A stretch of 64,000 nucleotides of DNA, from positions 186,001-250,000 of the forward strand of contig JASPKZ010001601.1 of the NCBI GenBank assembly GCA_030220185.1, in the 5' to 3' direction. Origin of the DNA: Diploptera punctata (Eukaryota > Arthropoda > Insecta > Blattodea > Blaberidae). The notes beneath the pieces were generated by a model. The model ran no database searches, had not been told where the DNA came from, and worked only from the letters and a program-made list of their open reading frames with translations. The position numbers and the translations under genes are program-made. Positions within the stretch are counted from its first letter, which is position 1. The number at the start of each line of letters is the position of its first letter. This document shows positions 53,001 to 64,000 of this stretch, in pieces.

Positions 53001-56000
53001 CACATATATAAATGTTGGTCATTTTAAGTTTAGTTCTGATGAAACAAAAATTGCGGTAGATAGAGCGTTGACACACACACATATATAATGTTGGTCATTT
53101 TTAAGTTTAGTTCTGATGAAAACAAAAATTGCGGTAGATAGAGCGTTGACCACACACATATATAAATGTTGGTCATTTTTAAGTTTAGTTCTGATGAAAC
53201 AAAAATTTGCGGTAGATAGAGCGTTGACACACACATATATAAATGTTGGTCATTTTTAAGTTTAGTTCTGATGAAACAAAAATTGCGGTAGATAGAGCGT
53301 TGACACACACACATATATAAATGTTGGTCATTTTTAAGTTTAGTCTGATGATGAAACAAAAATTGCGGTAGATAGAGCGTTGACACACACACATATATAT
53401 GTTGGTCATTTTTAAGTTTAGTTCTGATGAAACAAAAATTGGCGGTAGATAGAGCGTTGACACACACACATGTATAAATGTTGGTCATTTTTAGTTTAGT
53501 TCTGATGAAACAAAAATTGCGGTAGATAGAGCGTTGACACACACACATATATAAATGTTGGTCATTTTTAAGTTTAGTTCTGATGAAACAAAAATTGCGG
53601 TAGATAGAGCGTTGACACACACACATATATAAATGTTGGTCATTTTTAAGTTTAGTTCTGATGAAACAAAAATTGCGGTAGATAGAGCGTTGACCCACAC
53701 ACATATATAAATGTTGGTCATTTTTAAGTTTAGTTCTGATGAAACAAAAATTGCGGTAGATAGAGCGTTGACACACACACATATATAAATGTTGGTCATT
53801 TTTAAGTTTAGTTATGATGAAACAAAAATTGCGGTAGATAGAGCGTTGACACACACCACATATATAAATGTTGGTCATTTTTAAGTTTAGTTCTGATGAA
53901 ACAAAAATTGCGTTAGATAGAGCGTTGACACACACACATATATAAATGTTGGTCATTTTTAAGTTTAGTTCTGATGAAACCAAAATTGCGGTAGATAGAG
54001 CGTTGACACACACACATATATAAATGTTGGTCATTTTAAGTTTAGTTCTGATGAAACAAAAAATTGCGGTAGATAGAGCGTTGACACACACACATGTATA
54101 AATGTTGGTCATTTTTAAGTTTAGTTCTGATGAAACAAAAATTGCGGTAGATAGAGCGTTGACACACACACATATATAAATGTTGGTCATTTTTAAGTTT
54201 AGTTTCTGATGAAACAAAAATTGCGGTAGATAGAGCGTTGACACACACACATATATAAATGTTGGTCATTTTTAAGTTTAGTTCTGATGAAACAAAAATT
54301 GCGGTAGATAGAGCGTTGACACACACACATATATAATGTTGGTCATTTTTAAGTTTAGTTCTGATGAAACAAAAATTGCGGTAGATAGAGCGTTGACACA
54401 CACACATATATAAATGTTGGTCATTTTTAAGTTTAGTTCTGATGAAACAAAAATTGCGGTAGATAGAGCGTTGACACACACACATATATAAATGTTGGTC
54501 ATTTTTAAGTTTAGTTCTGATGAAACAAAAATTGCGGTAGAAGAGCGTTGACACACACACACATATATAAATGTTGGTCATTTTAAGTTTAGTTCTGATG
54601 AAACAAAAATTGCGGTAGATAGAGCGTTGACACAAACATATATAAATGTTGGTCATTTTTAAGTTTAGTTCTGATGAAACAAAAATTGCGGTAGATAGAG
54701 CGTTGACACACACAACATATATAAATGTTGGTCATTTTTAAGTTTAGTTCTGATGAAACAAAAATTGCGGTAGATAGAGCGTTGACCCACACACATATAT
54801 AAATGTTGGTCATTTTTAAGTTTAGTTCTGATGAAACAAAAATTGCGGTAGATAGAGCGTTGACACACACACATATATAAATGTTGGTCATTTTAAGTTT
54901 AGTTCTGATGAAAACAAAAATTGCGGTAGATAGAGCGTTGACACACACACATATATAAATGTTGGTGCATTTTTAAGTTTAGTTCGGATGAAACAAAAAT
55001 TGCGGTAGATAGAGCGTTGACACACACACATATATAAATGTTGGTCATTTTTAAGTTTAGTTCTGATGAAAACAAAAATTGCGGTAGATAGAGCGTTGGA
55101 CACACACACATATATAAATGTTGGTCATTTTTAAGTTTAGTTCTGATGAAACAAAAATTGCGGTTAGATAGAGCGTTGACACACACACATATATAAATGT
55201 TGGTCATTTTAAGTTTAGTTCTGATGAAACAAAAAATTGCGGTAGATAGAGCGTTGACACAACACAATATATAAATGTTGGTCATTTTTAAGTTTAGTTC
55301 TGATGAAACAAAAAATTGCGGAGATAGAGCGTTGACACACACACATATATAAATGTTGGTCATTTTTAAGTTTAGTTCTGATGAAACAAAAATTGCGGTA
55401 GATAGAGCGTTGACACACACACATATATAAATGTTGGTCATTTTTAAGTTAGTTCTGATGAAACAAAAATTGCGGTAGATAGAGCGTTGACACACACACA
55501 TATATAAATGTGGTCATTTTAAGTTTAGTTCTGATGAAACAAAAAATGCGGTAGATAGAGCGTTGACACACACACATATATAAATGTTGGTCATTTTTAA
55601 GTTTAGTTCTGATGAAACAAAAATTGCGGTAGATAGAGCGTTGACACACACATATATAAATGTTGGTCATTTTTAAGTTAGTTCTGATGAAACAAAAATT
55701 GCGGTAGATAGAGCGTTGACACACACACATATATAAATGTTGGTCATTTTTAAGTTAGTTCTGATGAAACAAAAATTGCGGTAGATAGAGCGTTGACACA
55801 CACACATATATAAATGTTGGTCATTTTTAAGTTTAGTTCTGATGAAACAAAAATTGCGGTAGATAGAGCGTTGACACACACACACATATATAAATGTTGG
55901 TCATTTTTAAGTTTAGTTCTGATGAAACAAAAATTGCGGTAGATAGAGCGTTGACACACACACATATATAATGTTGGTCATTTTTAAGTTTAGTTCTGAT

Positions 56001-59000
56001 GAAACAAAATTGCGGTAGATAGAGCGTTGACACACACACATATATAAATGTTGGTCATTTTTAAGTTTAGTTCTGATGAAACAAAAATTGCGGTAGATAG
56101 AGCGTTGACACACACACATATATAAATGTTGGTCATTTTTAAGTTTAGTTCTGATGAAACAAAAATTGCGGTAGATAGAGCGTTGACACACACACATATA
56201 TAAATGTTGGTCATTTTTAAGTTTAGTTCTGATGAAACAAAAATTGCGGTAGATAGAGCGTTGACACACACACATATATAAATGTTGGTCATTTTTAAGT
56301 TTAGTTCTGATGAAACAAAAATTGCGGTAGATAGAGCGTTGACACACACACATATATAAATGTTGGTCATTTTTAAGTTTAGTTGATGATGAAACAAAAA
56401 TTGCGGTAGATAGAGCGTTGACACACACACATATATAAATGTGGTCATTTTTAAGTTTAGTTCTGATGAAACAAAATTGCGGTAGATAGAGCGTTGACAC
56501 ACACACATATATAAATGTTGGTCATTTTTAAGTTTAGTTCTGATGAAACAAAAATTGCGGTAGATAGAGCGTTGACACACACACATATATAAATGTTGGT
56601 CATTTTTAAGTTTAGTTCTGATGAAACAAAAATTGCGGTTAGATAGAGCGTTGACACACACACATATATAAATGTTGGTCATTTTTAAGTTTAGTTCTGA
56701 TGAAACAAAAATTGCGGTAGATAGAGCGTTGACACACACACATATATAAATGTTGGTCATTTTTAAGTTTAGTTCTGATGAAACAAAAATTGCGGTAGAT
56801 AGAGCGTTGACACACACACATATATAAATGTTGGTCATTTTTAACTTTAGTTCTGATGAAACAAAAATTGCGTAGATAGAGCGTTGACACACACACATAT
56901 ATAAATGTTGGTCATTTTTAAGTTTAGTTCTGATGAAACCAAAATTGCGGTAGATAGAGCGTTGACACACACACATATATAAATGTTGGTCATTTTTAAG
57001 TTTAGTTCTGATGAAACAAAAATTGCGGTAGATAGAGCGTTGACACACACACATATATAAATGTTGGTCATTTTTAAGTTTAGTTCTGATGAAACAAAAA
57101 TTGCGGTAGATAGAGCGTTGACACCCACACATATATAAATGTTGGTCATTTTAAGTTTAGTTCTGATGAAACAAAAAATTGCGGTAGATAGAGCGTTGAC
57201 ACACACACATATATAAATGTTGGTCATTTTTAAGTTTAGTTCTGATGAAACAAAAATTGCGGTAGATAGAGCGTTGACACACACACATATATAAATGTTG
57301 GTCATTTTAAGTTTGTTCTGATGAAACAAAAATTGCGGTAGATAGAGCGTTGACACACACACATATATAAATGTTGGTCATTTTTAAGTTTAGTTCTGAT
57401 GAAACAAAAATTGCGGTAGATAGAGCGTTGACACACACACATATATAAATGTTGGTCATTTTTAAGTTTAGTTCTGATGAAACAAAAATTGCGGTAGATA
57501 GAGCGTTGACACACACACATATATAAATGTTGGTCATTTTTAAGTTTAGTTCTGATGAAACAAAAAATTGCGGTAGATAGAGCGTTGACACACACACATA
57601 TATAAATGTTGGTCATTTTTAAGTTTGTTCTGATGAAACAAAAATTGCGGTAGATAGAGCGTTGACACACACACATATATAAATGTTGGTCATTTTTAAG
57701 TTTAGTTCTGATGAAAACAAAAAATTGCGGTAGATAGAGCGTTGACACACACACATATATAAATGTTGGTCATTTTTAAGTTTAGTTTGATGAAACAAAA
57801 ATTGCGGTAGATAGAGCGTTGACACACACACATATATAAATGTTGGTCATTTTTAAGTTTAGTTCTGATGAAACAAAAATTGCGGTAGATAGAGCGTTGA
57901 CACACACACATATATAAATGTTGGTCATTTTTAAGTTTAGTTCTGATGAAACAAAAATTTGCGGTAGATAGAGCGTTGACACACACAACATATATAAATG
58001 TTGGTCATTTTTAAGTTTAGTTCTGATGAAACAAAAATTGCGGTAGATAGAGCGTTGACACACACACATATATAAATGTTGGTCATTTTTAAGTTTAGTT
58101 CTGATGAAACAAAAATTGCGGTAGATAGAGCGTTGACACACACACATATATAAATGTTGGTCATTTTAAGTTTAGTTCTGATGAAACAAAAATTGCGGTA
58201 GATAGAGCGTTGACACACACACATATATAAATGTTGGTCATTTTAAGTTTAGTTCTGATGAAACAAAAATTGCGGTAGATAGAGCGTTGACACACACACA
58301 TATATAAATGTTGGTCATTTTTAAGTTTAGTTTGATGAAACAAAAATTGCGGTAGATAGAGCGTTGACACACACACATATATAAATGTTGGTCATTTTTA
58401 AGTTTAGTTCTGATGAAAACAAAAATTGCGGTAGATAGAGCGTTGACACACACACATGTATAAATGTTGGTCATTTTTAAGTTTAGTTCTGATGAAACAA
58501 AAATTGCGGTAGATAGAGCGTTGACACACACACATATATAAATGTTGGTCATTTTTAAGTTTAGTTCTGATGAAACAAAAATTGCGGTAGATAGAGCGTT
58601 GACACACACACATATATAAATGTTGGTCATTTTTAAGTTTAGTTCTGATGAAACAAAAATTGCGGTAGATAGAGCGTTGACACACACACATATATAAATG
58701 TTGGTCATTTTTAAGTTTAGTTCTGATGAAACAAAAATTGCGGTTAGATAGAGCGTTGACACACACACATATATAAATGTTGGTCATTTTAAGTTAGTTC
58801 TGATGAAACAAAAATTGCGGTAGATAGAGCGTTGACACACACACATATATAAATGTTGGTCATTTTTAAGTTTAGTTCTGATGAAACAAAAATTGCGGTA
58901 GATAGAGCGTTGACACACACACATATATAAATGTTGGTCATTTTTAAGTTTAGTTCTGATGAAACAAAAATGCTGGTGGTAGATAGGAGGCGTTGACACA

Positions 59001-60986
59001 ACACACATATATAAATGTTGGTCATTTTTAAGTTTAGTTCTGATGATGAAAACAAAAATTGCGGTAGATAGAGCGTTGACACACACACATATATAAAATG
59101 TTGGTCATTTTTAAGTTTAGTTCTGATGAAACAAAAATTGCGGTAGATAGAGCGTTGACACACACACATATATAAATGTTGGTCATTTTTAAGTTTAGTT
59201 CTGATGAAACAAAAATTGCGGGTAGATAGAGCGTTGACACACACACATATATAAATGTTGGTCATTTTTAAGTTTAGTTCTGATGAAACAAAAATTGCGG
59301 TAGATAGAGCGTTGACACACACACATATATAAATGTTGGTCATTTTTAAGTTTAGTTCTGATGAAACAAAAATTGCGGTAGATAGAGCGTTGACACACAC
59401 ACATATATAAATGTTGGTCATTTTTAAGTTTAGTTCTGATGAAACAAAAAATTGCGGTAGATAGAGCGTTGACACACACACATATATAAATGGTGGTCAT
59501 TTTTAAGTTTAGTTCTGATGAAACAAAAATTGCGGTAGATAGAGCGTTGACACACACAACATATATAAATGTTGGTCATTTTAAGTTTAGTTCTGATGAA
59601 ACAAAAATTGCGGTAGATAGAGCGTTGACACACACACATATATAAATGTTGGTCATTTTTAAGTTTAGTTCTGATGAAACAAAAATTGCGGTAGATAGAG
59701 CGTTGACACACACACATATATAAATGTTGGTCATTTTTAAGTTTAGTTCTGATGAAACAAAATTGCGGTAGATAGAGCGTTGACACACACACATATATAA
59801 ATGTTGGTCATTTTTAAGTTTAGTTCTGATGAAACAAAAATTGCGGTAGATAGAGCGTTGACACACACACATATATAAATGTTGGTCATTTTTAAGTTTA
59901 GTTCTGATGAAACAAAAATTGCGGTAGATAGAGCGTTGACACACACACATATATAAATGTTGGTCATTTTTAAGTTTAGTTCTGATGAAACAAAAATTGC
60001 GGTAGATAGAGCGTTGACACACACACATATATAAATGTTGGTCATTTTAAGTTTAGTTCTGATGAAACAAAAATTGCGGTAGATAGAGCGTTGACACACA
60101 CAATATATAATGTTGGTCATTTTTAAGTTTAGTTCTGATGAAACAAAAATTGCGGTAGATAGAGCGTTGACACACACACATATATAAATGTTGGTCATTT
60201 TTAAGTTTAGTTCTGATGAAACAAAAATTGCGGTAGATAGAGCGTTGACACACACACACATATATAAATGTTGGTCATTTTTAGTTTAGTTCTGATGAAA
60301 CAAAAATTGCGGTAGATAGAGCGTTGACACACACACATATATAAATGTTGGTCATTTTTAAGTTTAGTTTCTGATGAAACAAAAATTGCGGTAGATAGAG
60401 CGTTGACACACACACATATATAAATGTTGGTCATTTTTAAGTTTAGTTCTGATGAAACAAAAATTGCGGTAGATAGAGCGTTGACACACACACATATATA
60501 AATGTTGGTCATTTTTAAGTTTAGTTCTGATGAAACAAAAATTGCGGTAGATAGAGCGTTGACACACACACATATATAAATGTTGGTCATTTTTAAGTTT
60601 AGTTCTGATGAAACAAAAATTGCGGTAGATAGAGCGTTGACACACACACATATATAAATGTTGGTCATTTTTAAGTTTAGTTCTGATGAAACAAAAATTG
60701 CGGTAGATAGAGCGTTGACACACACACATATATAAATGTTGGTCATTTTTAAGTTTAGTTCTGATGAAACAAAAATTGCGGGTAGATAGAGCGTTGACAC
60801 ACACACATATATAAATGTTGGTCATTTTTAAGTTTAGTTCTGATGAAACAAAAATTGCGGTAGATAGAGCGTTGACACACACACATATATAAATGTTGGT
60901 CATTTTTAAGTTTAGTTCTGATGAAACAAAAATTGCGGTAGATAGAGCGTTGACACACACACATATATAAATGTTGGTCATTTTTA
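47099..60986. repeat. 78-bp tandem array, about 178 copies (13.9 kb)
   Basis: The unit reads 'aagtttagttctgatgaaac', 'aaaaattgcggtagatagag', 'cgttgacacacacacatata', 'taaatgttggtcattttt'. The modal period is 78 bp. Variation is mainly one-base indels in the A5 and T5 runs and in the CA tract, plus recurrent substitutions ('ttttaacttt' at 49048, 49127, 50764, 56842; 'catgtataaa' at 53470, 54095, 58456). As 78 is divisible by three and the reverse strand has two stop-free frames, open frames up to 406 codons appear (MTNIYICVCVNALSTAIFVS or QRSIYRNFCFIRTKLKNDQH units). They switch frame at every indel and are not proteins. The unit contains TATATAAA and an 18-base alternating purine-pyrimidine tract. 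Confidence 0.97.
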
Positions 60987-61649
60987 TTTTTGGTGCCTAG
61001 TAGATAGTATCGGCGAAGACACGTAAAATATTTCGAAAATATTTTCATGAGAACTACCACAATAGGCTAGTTACGATTAAAACACAAGGGAAAGGCAAGT
61101 TTGAAAAGAAAATGGTAAGTTTAAAGATGCAATTGTCACAGCGTAACAAAGCACTTGGAGAAGAAACAGAAATAAGGTCTCGGTTGATAGATTGCACACG
61201 AATCAAATTAGAAACACAGGGTGACAGAGAAAAACAAACTCGAGTAGAAGAGAGAAAGTTGCAAAATTAAAAGGCAAAACTCTTAACCGCGTCCCAATCA
61301 AATAAATTCATAGATTAGGCAAACATAACCAAGAATACAAGATTTTCAATTTCGATATTGTTTCTCATTCTTAATTCCGAATTTTTATCGGAACAATTTT
61401 TGCACCTACAAAATACAAGTAAATACAAGTAATTATGAAATACGTAAATATATACACTTTAGACAGTATATAGTACACTTATCTACTAACAGATCTGGTT
61501 AATAACATTTATTTTTAAGTCTTTTGAAGTTCGCTTCATCGTTTTATACAGTCTAATTTTCAAATGGATGGCTCCTTCCTAAAATATATTACGATAGAAT
61601 TTTGTAATCTGCTTTATATTTGTCATGAAATCCTTCTCAAAATATGATT
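60987..61649. other. Unannotated flank of the 78-bp array
   Basis: No repeat of the array unit and no coding motif. Possibly unique sequence. Confidence 0.45.
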
Positions 61650-61675
61650 AAATAATAATAATAATAATAATAATA

Positions 61676-61731
<56 letters not shown>
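61650..61731. repeat. (AAT)n(ATT)n self-complementary microsatellite
   Basis: An AAT run turns into an ATT run at about 61677, so the tract can fold on itself. RTE-A copy A20 begins directly at its end. Confidence 0.95.
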
Positions 61732-62391
61732 GGACAGCTAATGACAAATGAGGGAAATTTTGAGAAAGTGGCTGAATTCAAATACCTAGGAACAATAATC
61801 ACAAACAGGAATGAGATGCACAAAGAAATTAAACATAGGCTCAATTCTGGAAATGCATGCTATTATGCATTGCAGAGACTTTTGATGTCCCAACTCCTTT
61901 CAAAAAACGTTAAACTGAAAATATATAAAACTATTATTCTACCAGTTATATTATATGGATGCGAAACATGGACTCTTACTTTAAGGGGGGGGGAAGGAGA
62001 TTACGAGTTTTTGAGAAAAAAGTTCTTAGGAAAATTTTTGGACTAAAGAGAGATGGACAGGTGAATGGAGAAGACTACATAACAATGAACTACATGGTCT
62101 TTATAGGAAGCCAGATATAATAAGAACAATTAAGTCTCGTAGACTGCGATGGGCAGGACATGTGGCTCGAATGAGGAAGCAAAGACGTGCATGGAAGCTT
62201 CTTCTACGAAGACCTGAAGGAAAACGCCCAGTTGGTAGACCAAAAATGAGGTGGGAGAATAACATTAACTATGATTTGAGGGAACTAGATTATACAGGGG
62301 CTGATTGGAAAACATTGGCTCAGGATAGGGATATATGGAGAGCTTATGTCCACACGGCCATGAACCTACGGGTTCGATAGTGCCAGTGAGT
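61732..62391 (+). mobile_element. RTE-A copy A20
   Basis: It starts at 'tggacagctaatgacaaatg' beside the ATT run and ends 'cagtgagttatt' beside another TTA-rich stretch. Open parts: 61741-62046 (MTNEGNFEKVAEFKYLGTII to TWTLTLR, lost in a G9 run) and 62162-62380 (RRAWKLLLRRPEGKRPVGRP to MNLRVR). Confidence 0.9.
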
Positions 62392-62950
62392 TATTTATTA
62401 TTATTTATCTGCACAAAGGTCTGTATGAACTTAACAAAATTACAGAAGAATATGGATTGAAGAAATCTATAGAGAAAACGAAAATTATGGCATTTCAAGG
62501 TGTGGATCCTCTCAGAAGAAAAATTGTACTGGACAATAAAATTTTGGAGCAGGTAAATAATTTCACATATCTAGGATGCAATATCTCATATGAAGAAGAA
62601 AAGGTTGTAAATGCAAAAATATAAAAAAATTAAAAGATTTTAGGGTTCAAGCCACAGTTAGTCCAAAAACATTCAAGACTAAAAGTGTATAAAACACTGG
62701 CTCTTCCAACTCTTTTGTGTGGTAGCGAAGTATGGACGTTGAAACAGAAGGATATACAGAGACTTAGATCTGCTGAAATGAGATACCTTTGGAGGACTGC
62801 AGGATACACACTACTAGATCACAAAAAAAATGAAGACATCTTAGAAGAATTACACATGGAACCTTTAGAAAACAAATTTTCTGATTATAAGTCAAGATGG
62901 ATGCAACATGTTCATCGAATGGAAGATCACAGGATACACAAACAAATGTT

Positions 62951-63163
62951 AATTTGAATGAATTGCCTTTGTTAAATGTAAATATTTAAATAAATTATTG
63001 TTGTATTGTTGCTTAGATCAGTTGATATGTACTATAATAACACAATTCATAATTTGTTAACATGTCTGAAGAAGGTACAGTGTACCGAAACAGCTGTCAC
63101 TGAATTATATCTTAATAAATATGAAAATCAAATAAAACTAGGTTTTATTTTTATTTATTTAAT
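62951..63163 (+). mobile_element. Penelope-like element, 3' end only
   Basis: It matches 6778-6967 from the last codons (LNELPLLN) through the 3' UTR. 'aaatgttaa' occurs at 62944-62952 and 63164-63172, a short target duplication within C4. Compared with 6.8 kb it differs by a few substitutions and a small insertion after 'ttgttaaat'. Confidence 0.85.
63066..63091 (+). ncRNA. Hammerhead-ribozyme-like core, second Penelope copy
   Basis: The same CTGAAGA, GGTAC-AGT-GTACC, GAAAC layout as at 6875-6900. Here the following bases read 'acagctgtc', a palindromic stem III candidate ending in UC, which fits a minimal or dimeric hammerhead better than the first copy. Confidence 0.45.
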
Positions 63164-63339
63164 AAATGTTAAGATATCAACCTGCAGGAAGAGGAAGACC
63201 AGGACGTCCGCTCAAAAGACTTTTGGATCGTGTTTCTCTTGAGGCCGAAACAGGTCAACAAATGGCCTAAATCCGTGAATGTACTGTGATGATGATGATG
63301 ATGATGATGATGATGCAAATTAAATGTTTGTACTAGGAT

Positions 63340-63425
63340 TGCTTGGATAGCGTAACTAGCAGCGCACTTAAGTATCAATTCAGAAGGCTGCGTTCAAATC
63401 CCCGAACCTTTATTTTTGTTTTCAT
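63340..63425 (+). mobile_element. tRNA-derived SINE-like head (SINE-6)
   Basis: 'ggatagcgtaactagcagcg' (A box-like) and 'ctgcgttcaaatccccgaac' (B box) at tRNA spacing; the tail leads into an (ATC)n run at 63438-63451. Confidence 0.5.
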
Positions 63426-63436
63426 GTCATATATAT

Positions 63437-63810
63437 ATCATCATCATCATCATGAACAAATTCGCTTTAGGCCATGTGGCCTATACGGTAAACCTAGCGA
63501 AGATGGTCTTGATCTTTCCACCGGTGTTTTGGTCTTCCTTGGTCCCTATGTCCAGTTGGGGTACATTGGAATGCCAATTTTGAAAGTGAATTTCTTGCCA
63601 TTCTCCTCAGATGATTTTTCCATTCTTGTTGGTATCTTTGTATATCTTCATTTAAACTTGTTACTCCAAATTTTCCTCTGATAATAGTGTTCCTTTGGTG
63701 ATCCAGTCTATTAACTCCTAACAATGATCGTAAGAAGCGCATTTGGCTTACTTGAAGTTTATGAGAGTTTCTTTTATTTAAAATCCAAATTCCACTTCCG
63801 TATTTTAGAG
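63437..63810 (-). mobile_element. RTE-like LINE family C, copy C5
   Basis: The reverse strand reads AALKYGSGIWILNKRNSHKL, then the frame 63494-63742: MRFLRSLLGVNRLDHQRNTI, WKNHLRRMARNSLSKLAFQC and DQGRPKHRWKDQ. The tail is (GAT)n, seen as (ATC)n at 63438-63451. 5'-truncated. Confidence 0.8.
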
Positions 63811-63853
63811 CAGCTTTTCATGTGATGTTATGTAATCTTATATATGTTATGTA

Positions 63854-63884
63854 ATATATATTATATATATATATATATATATAA
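63854..63884. repeat. (AT)n microsatellite
   Basis: A short AT dinucleotide run; nothing else is recognised between 63811 and 64000. Confidence 0.9.
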
Positions 63885-64000
63885 TACGAATCGTTTAAGT
63901 GACTGTATGTTATAACTAGACGATCAAGGGATCTTTTTTTTCTTTTTCGTTTTAAAGGAAATATTTATTGCCATCCAAAAAAGGTTGTAACCCTCATTTT

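Larger units (their letters stand above)
62408..63312 (+). mobile_element. RTE-like LINE family C, copy C4, split by a Penelope 3' end
   Basis: The first half reads LHKGLYELNKITEEYGLKKS, IEKTKIMAFQG, NNFTYLGCNISYEEEK, stops, then the frame 62685-62957: YKTLALPTLLCGSEVWTLKQ, MRYLWRTAGYTLLDHKKNED and WMQHVHRMEDHRIHKQML. After the insertion (62951-63163) the second half resumes in MLRYQPAGRGRPGRPLKRLL and ends in a (GATGAT)n tail at 63285-63314. It lacks the catalytic segment. Confidence 0.85.

Noticed and set aside
47099..60986. Centromeric satellite or telomere
   Set aside because: The unit is not TTAGG, and 14 kb with LINE flanks does not prove centromeric location; position data are missing.
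47099..60986. Hammerhead or C/D-box RNA in the 78-bp unit because of 'ctgatga'
   Set aside because: No GAAA-closed stem II follows the CUGAUGA, and no paired C and D boxes with terminal stem are present.
47080..61060. Many long reverse-strand open frames (up to 406 codons) with MTNIYICVCVNALSTAIF-type repeats
   Set aside because: They follow from a 78-bp unit divisible by three with stop-free frames; they overlap in several frames and jump frame at each indel, so no protein is supported.

Overview
The window looks like repeat-rich intergenic DNA from an insect nuclear genome, probably a cockroach-type (Blattodea) genome. It is AT-rich and full of nested non-LTR retrotransposons, tRNA-derived SINEs, mariner, pogo/Tigger and piggyBac-type DNA transposons, Penelope-like elements, fold-back elements and three minisatellites. 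There are no bacterial operons, no CRISPR array and no rRNA. The cockroach assignment is an inference: one RTE-like family (here 'family A', protein signature KRPVGRPRMRWENNINYDLR) occurs about 20 times and I associate it with cockroach sequence, but I could not search for it.

Layout. 1-9.7 kb: pieces of a composite repeat (fold-back F, tRNA-Tyr-like G unit, 165-bp tandem units), RTE-A fragments, SINEs and a Penelope-like element. The stretch 7252-9655 is a 2.4-kb inverted duplication. 10-16 kb: an RTE-B copy, RTE-A copies and a full-length dead mariner (12612-13867) with both inverted repeats and TA flanks. 16-28 kb: six MITE-like M copies in all (one more at 365-809), invaded by SINEs and LINEs, a Tigger relic and a possible piggyBac derivative. 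28.1-28.5 kb: a 104-codon open frame, the only candidate for host coding sequence. 29-30.5 kb: a 35-bp minisatellite. 31-35 kb: RTE copies and SINEs. 35.5-39.2 kb: a Jockey-type ORF1 (Gag-like, CCHC knuckles) with no endonuclease or reverse transcriptase behind it. 39.9-47 kb: the RTE-A copy reaching furthest 5' in the reverse transcriptase (mutated catalytic motif), a 107-bp minisatellite that grew inside a DNA transposon remnant, SINEs and RT fragments. 47.1-61 kb: a 13.9-kb array of about 178 copies of a 78-bp unit. 61-64 kb: more RTE copies, one split by a Penelope 3' end.

How the parts relate. Nothing forms a pathway. The genes are mobile-element proteins, nearly all broken by 5' truncation, stops and frameshifts. 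Target-site duplications give a partial order: SINEs and LINEs landed in M and F elements, an RTE-A copy landed in an RTE-C copy, and a Penelope 3' end landed in another RTE-C copy. The long open frames inside the minisatellites are by-products of repeat units without stop codons and should not be annotated as genes. I found no clear evidence of a new functional system. The best candidates for a second look are the 78-bp array, the transposon-born 107-bp array, the palindromic F-G-G-F composite, the hammerhead-like motif at the Penelope 3' ends, and the ORF1-only Jockey-type element with a repeat-bearing 3' region.
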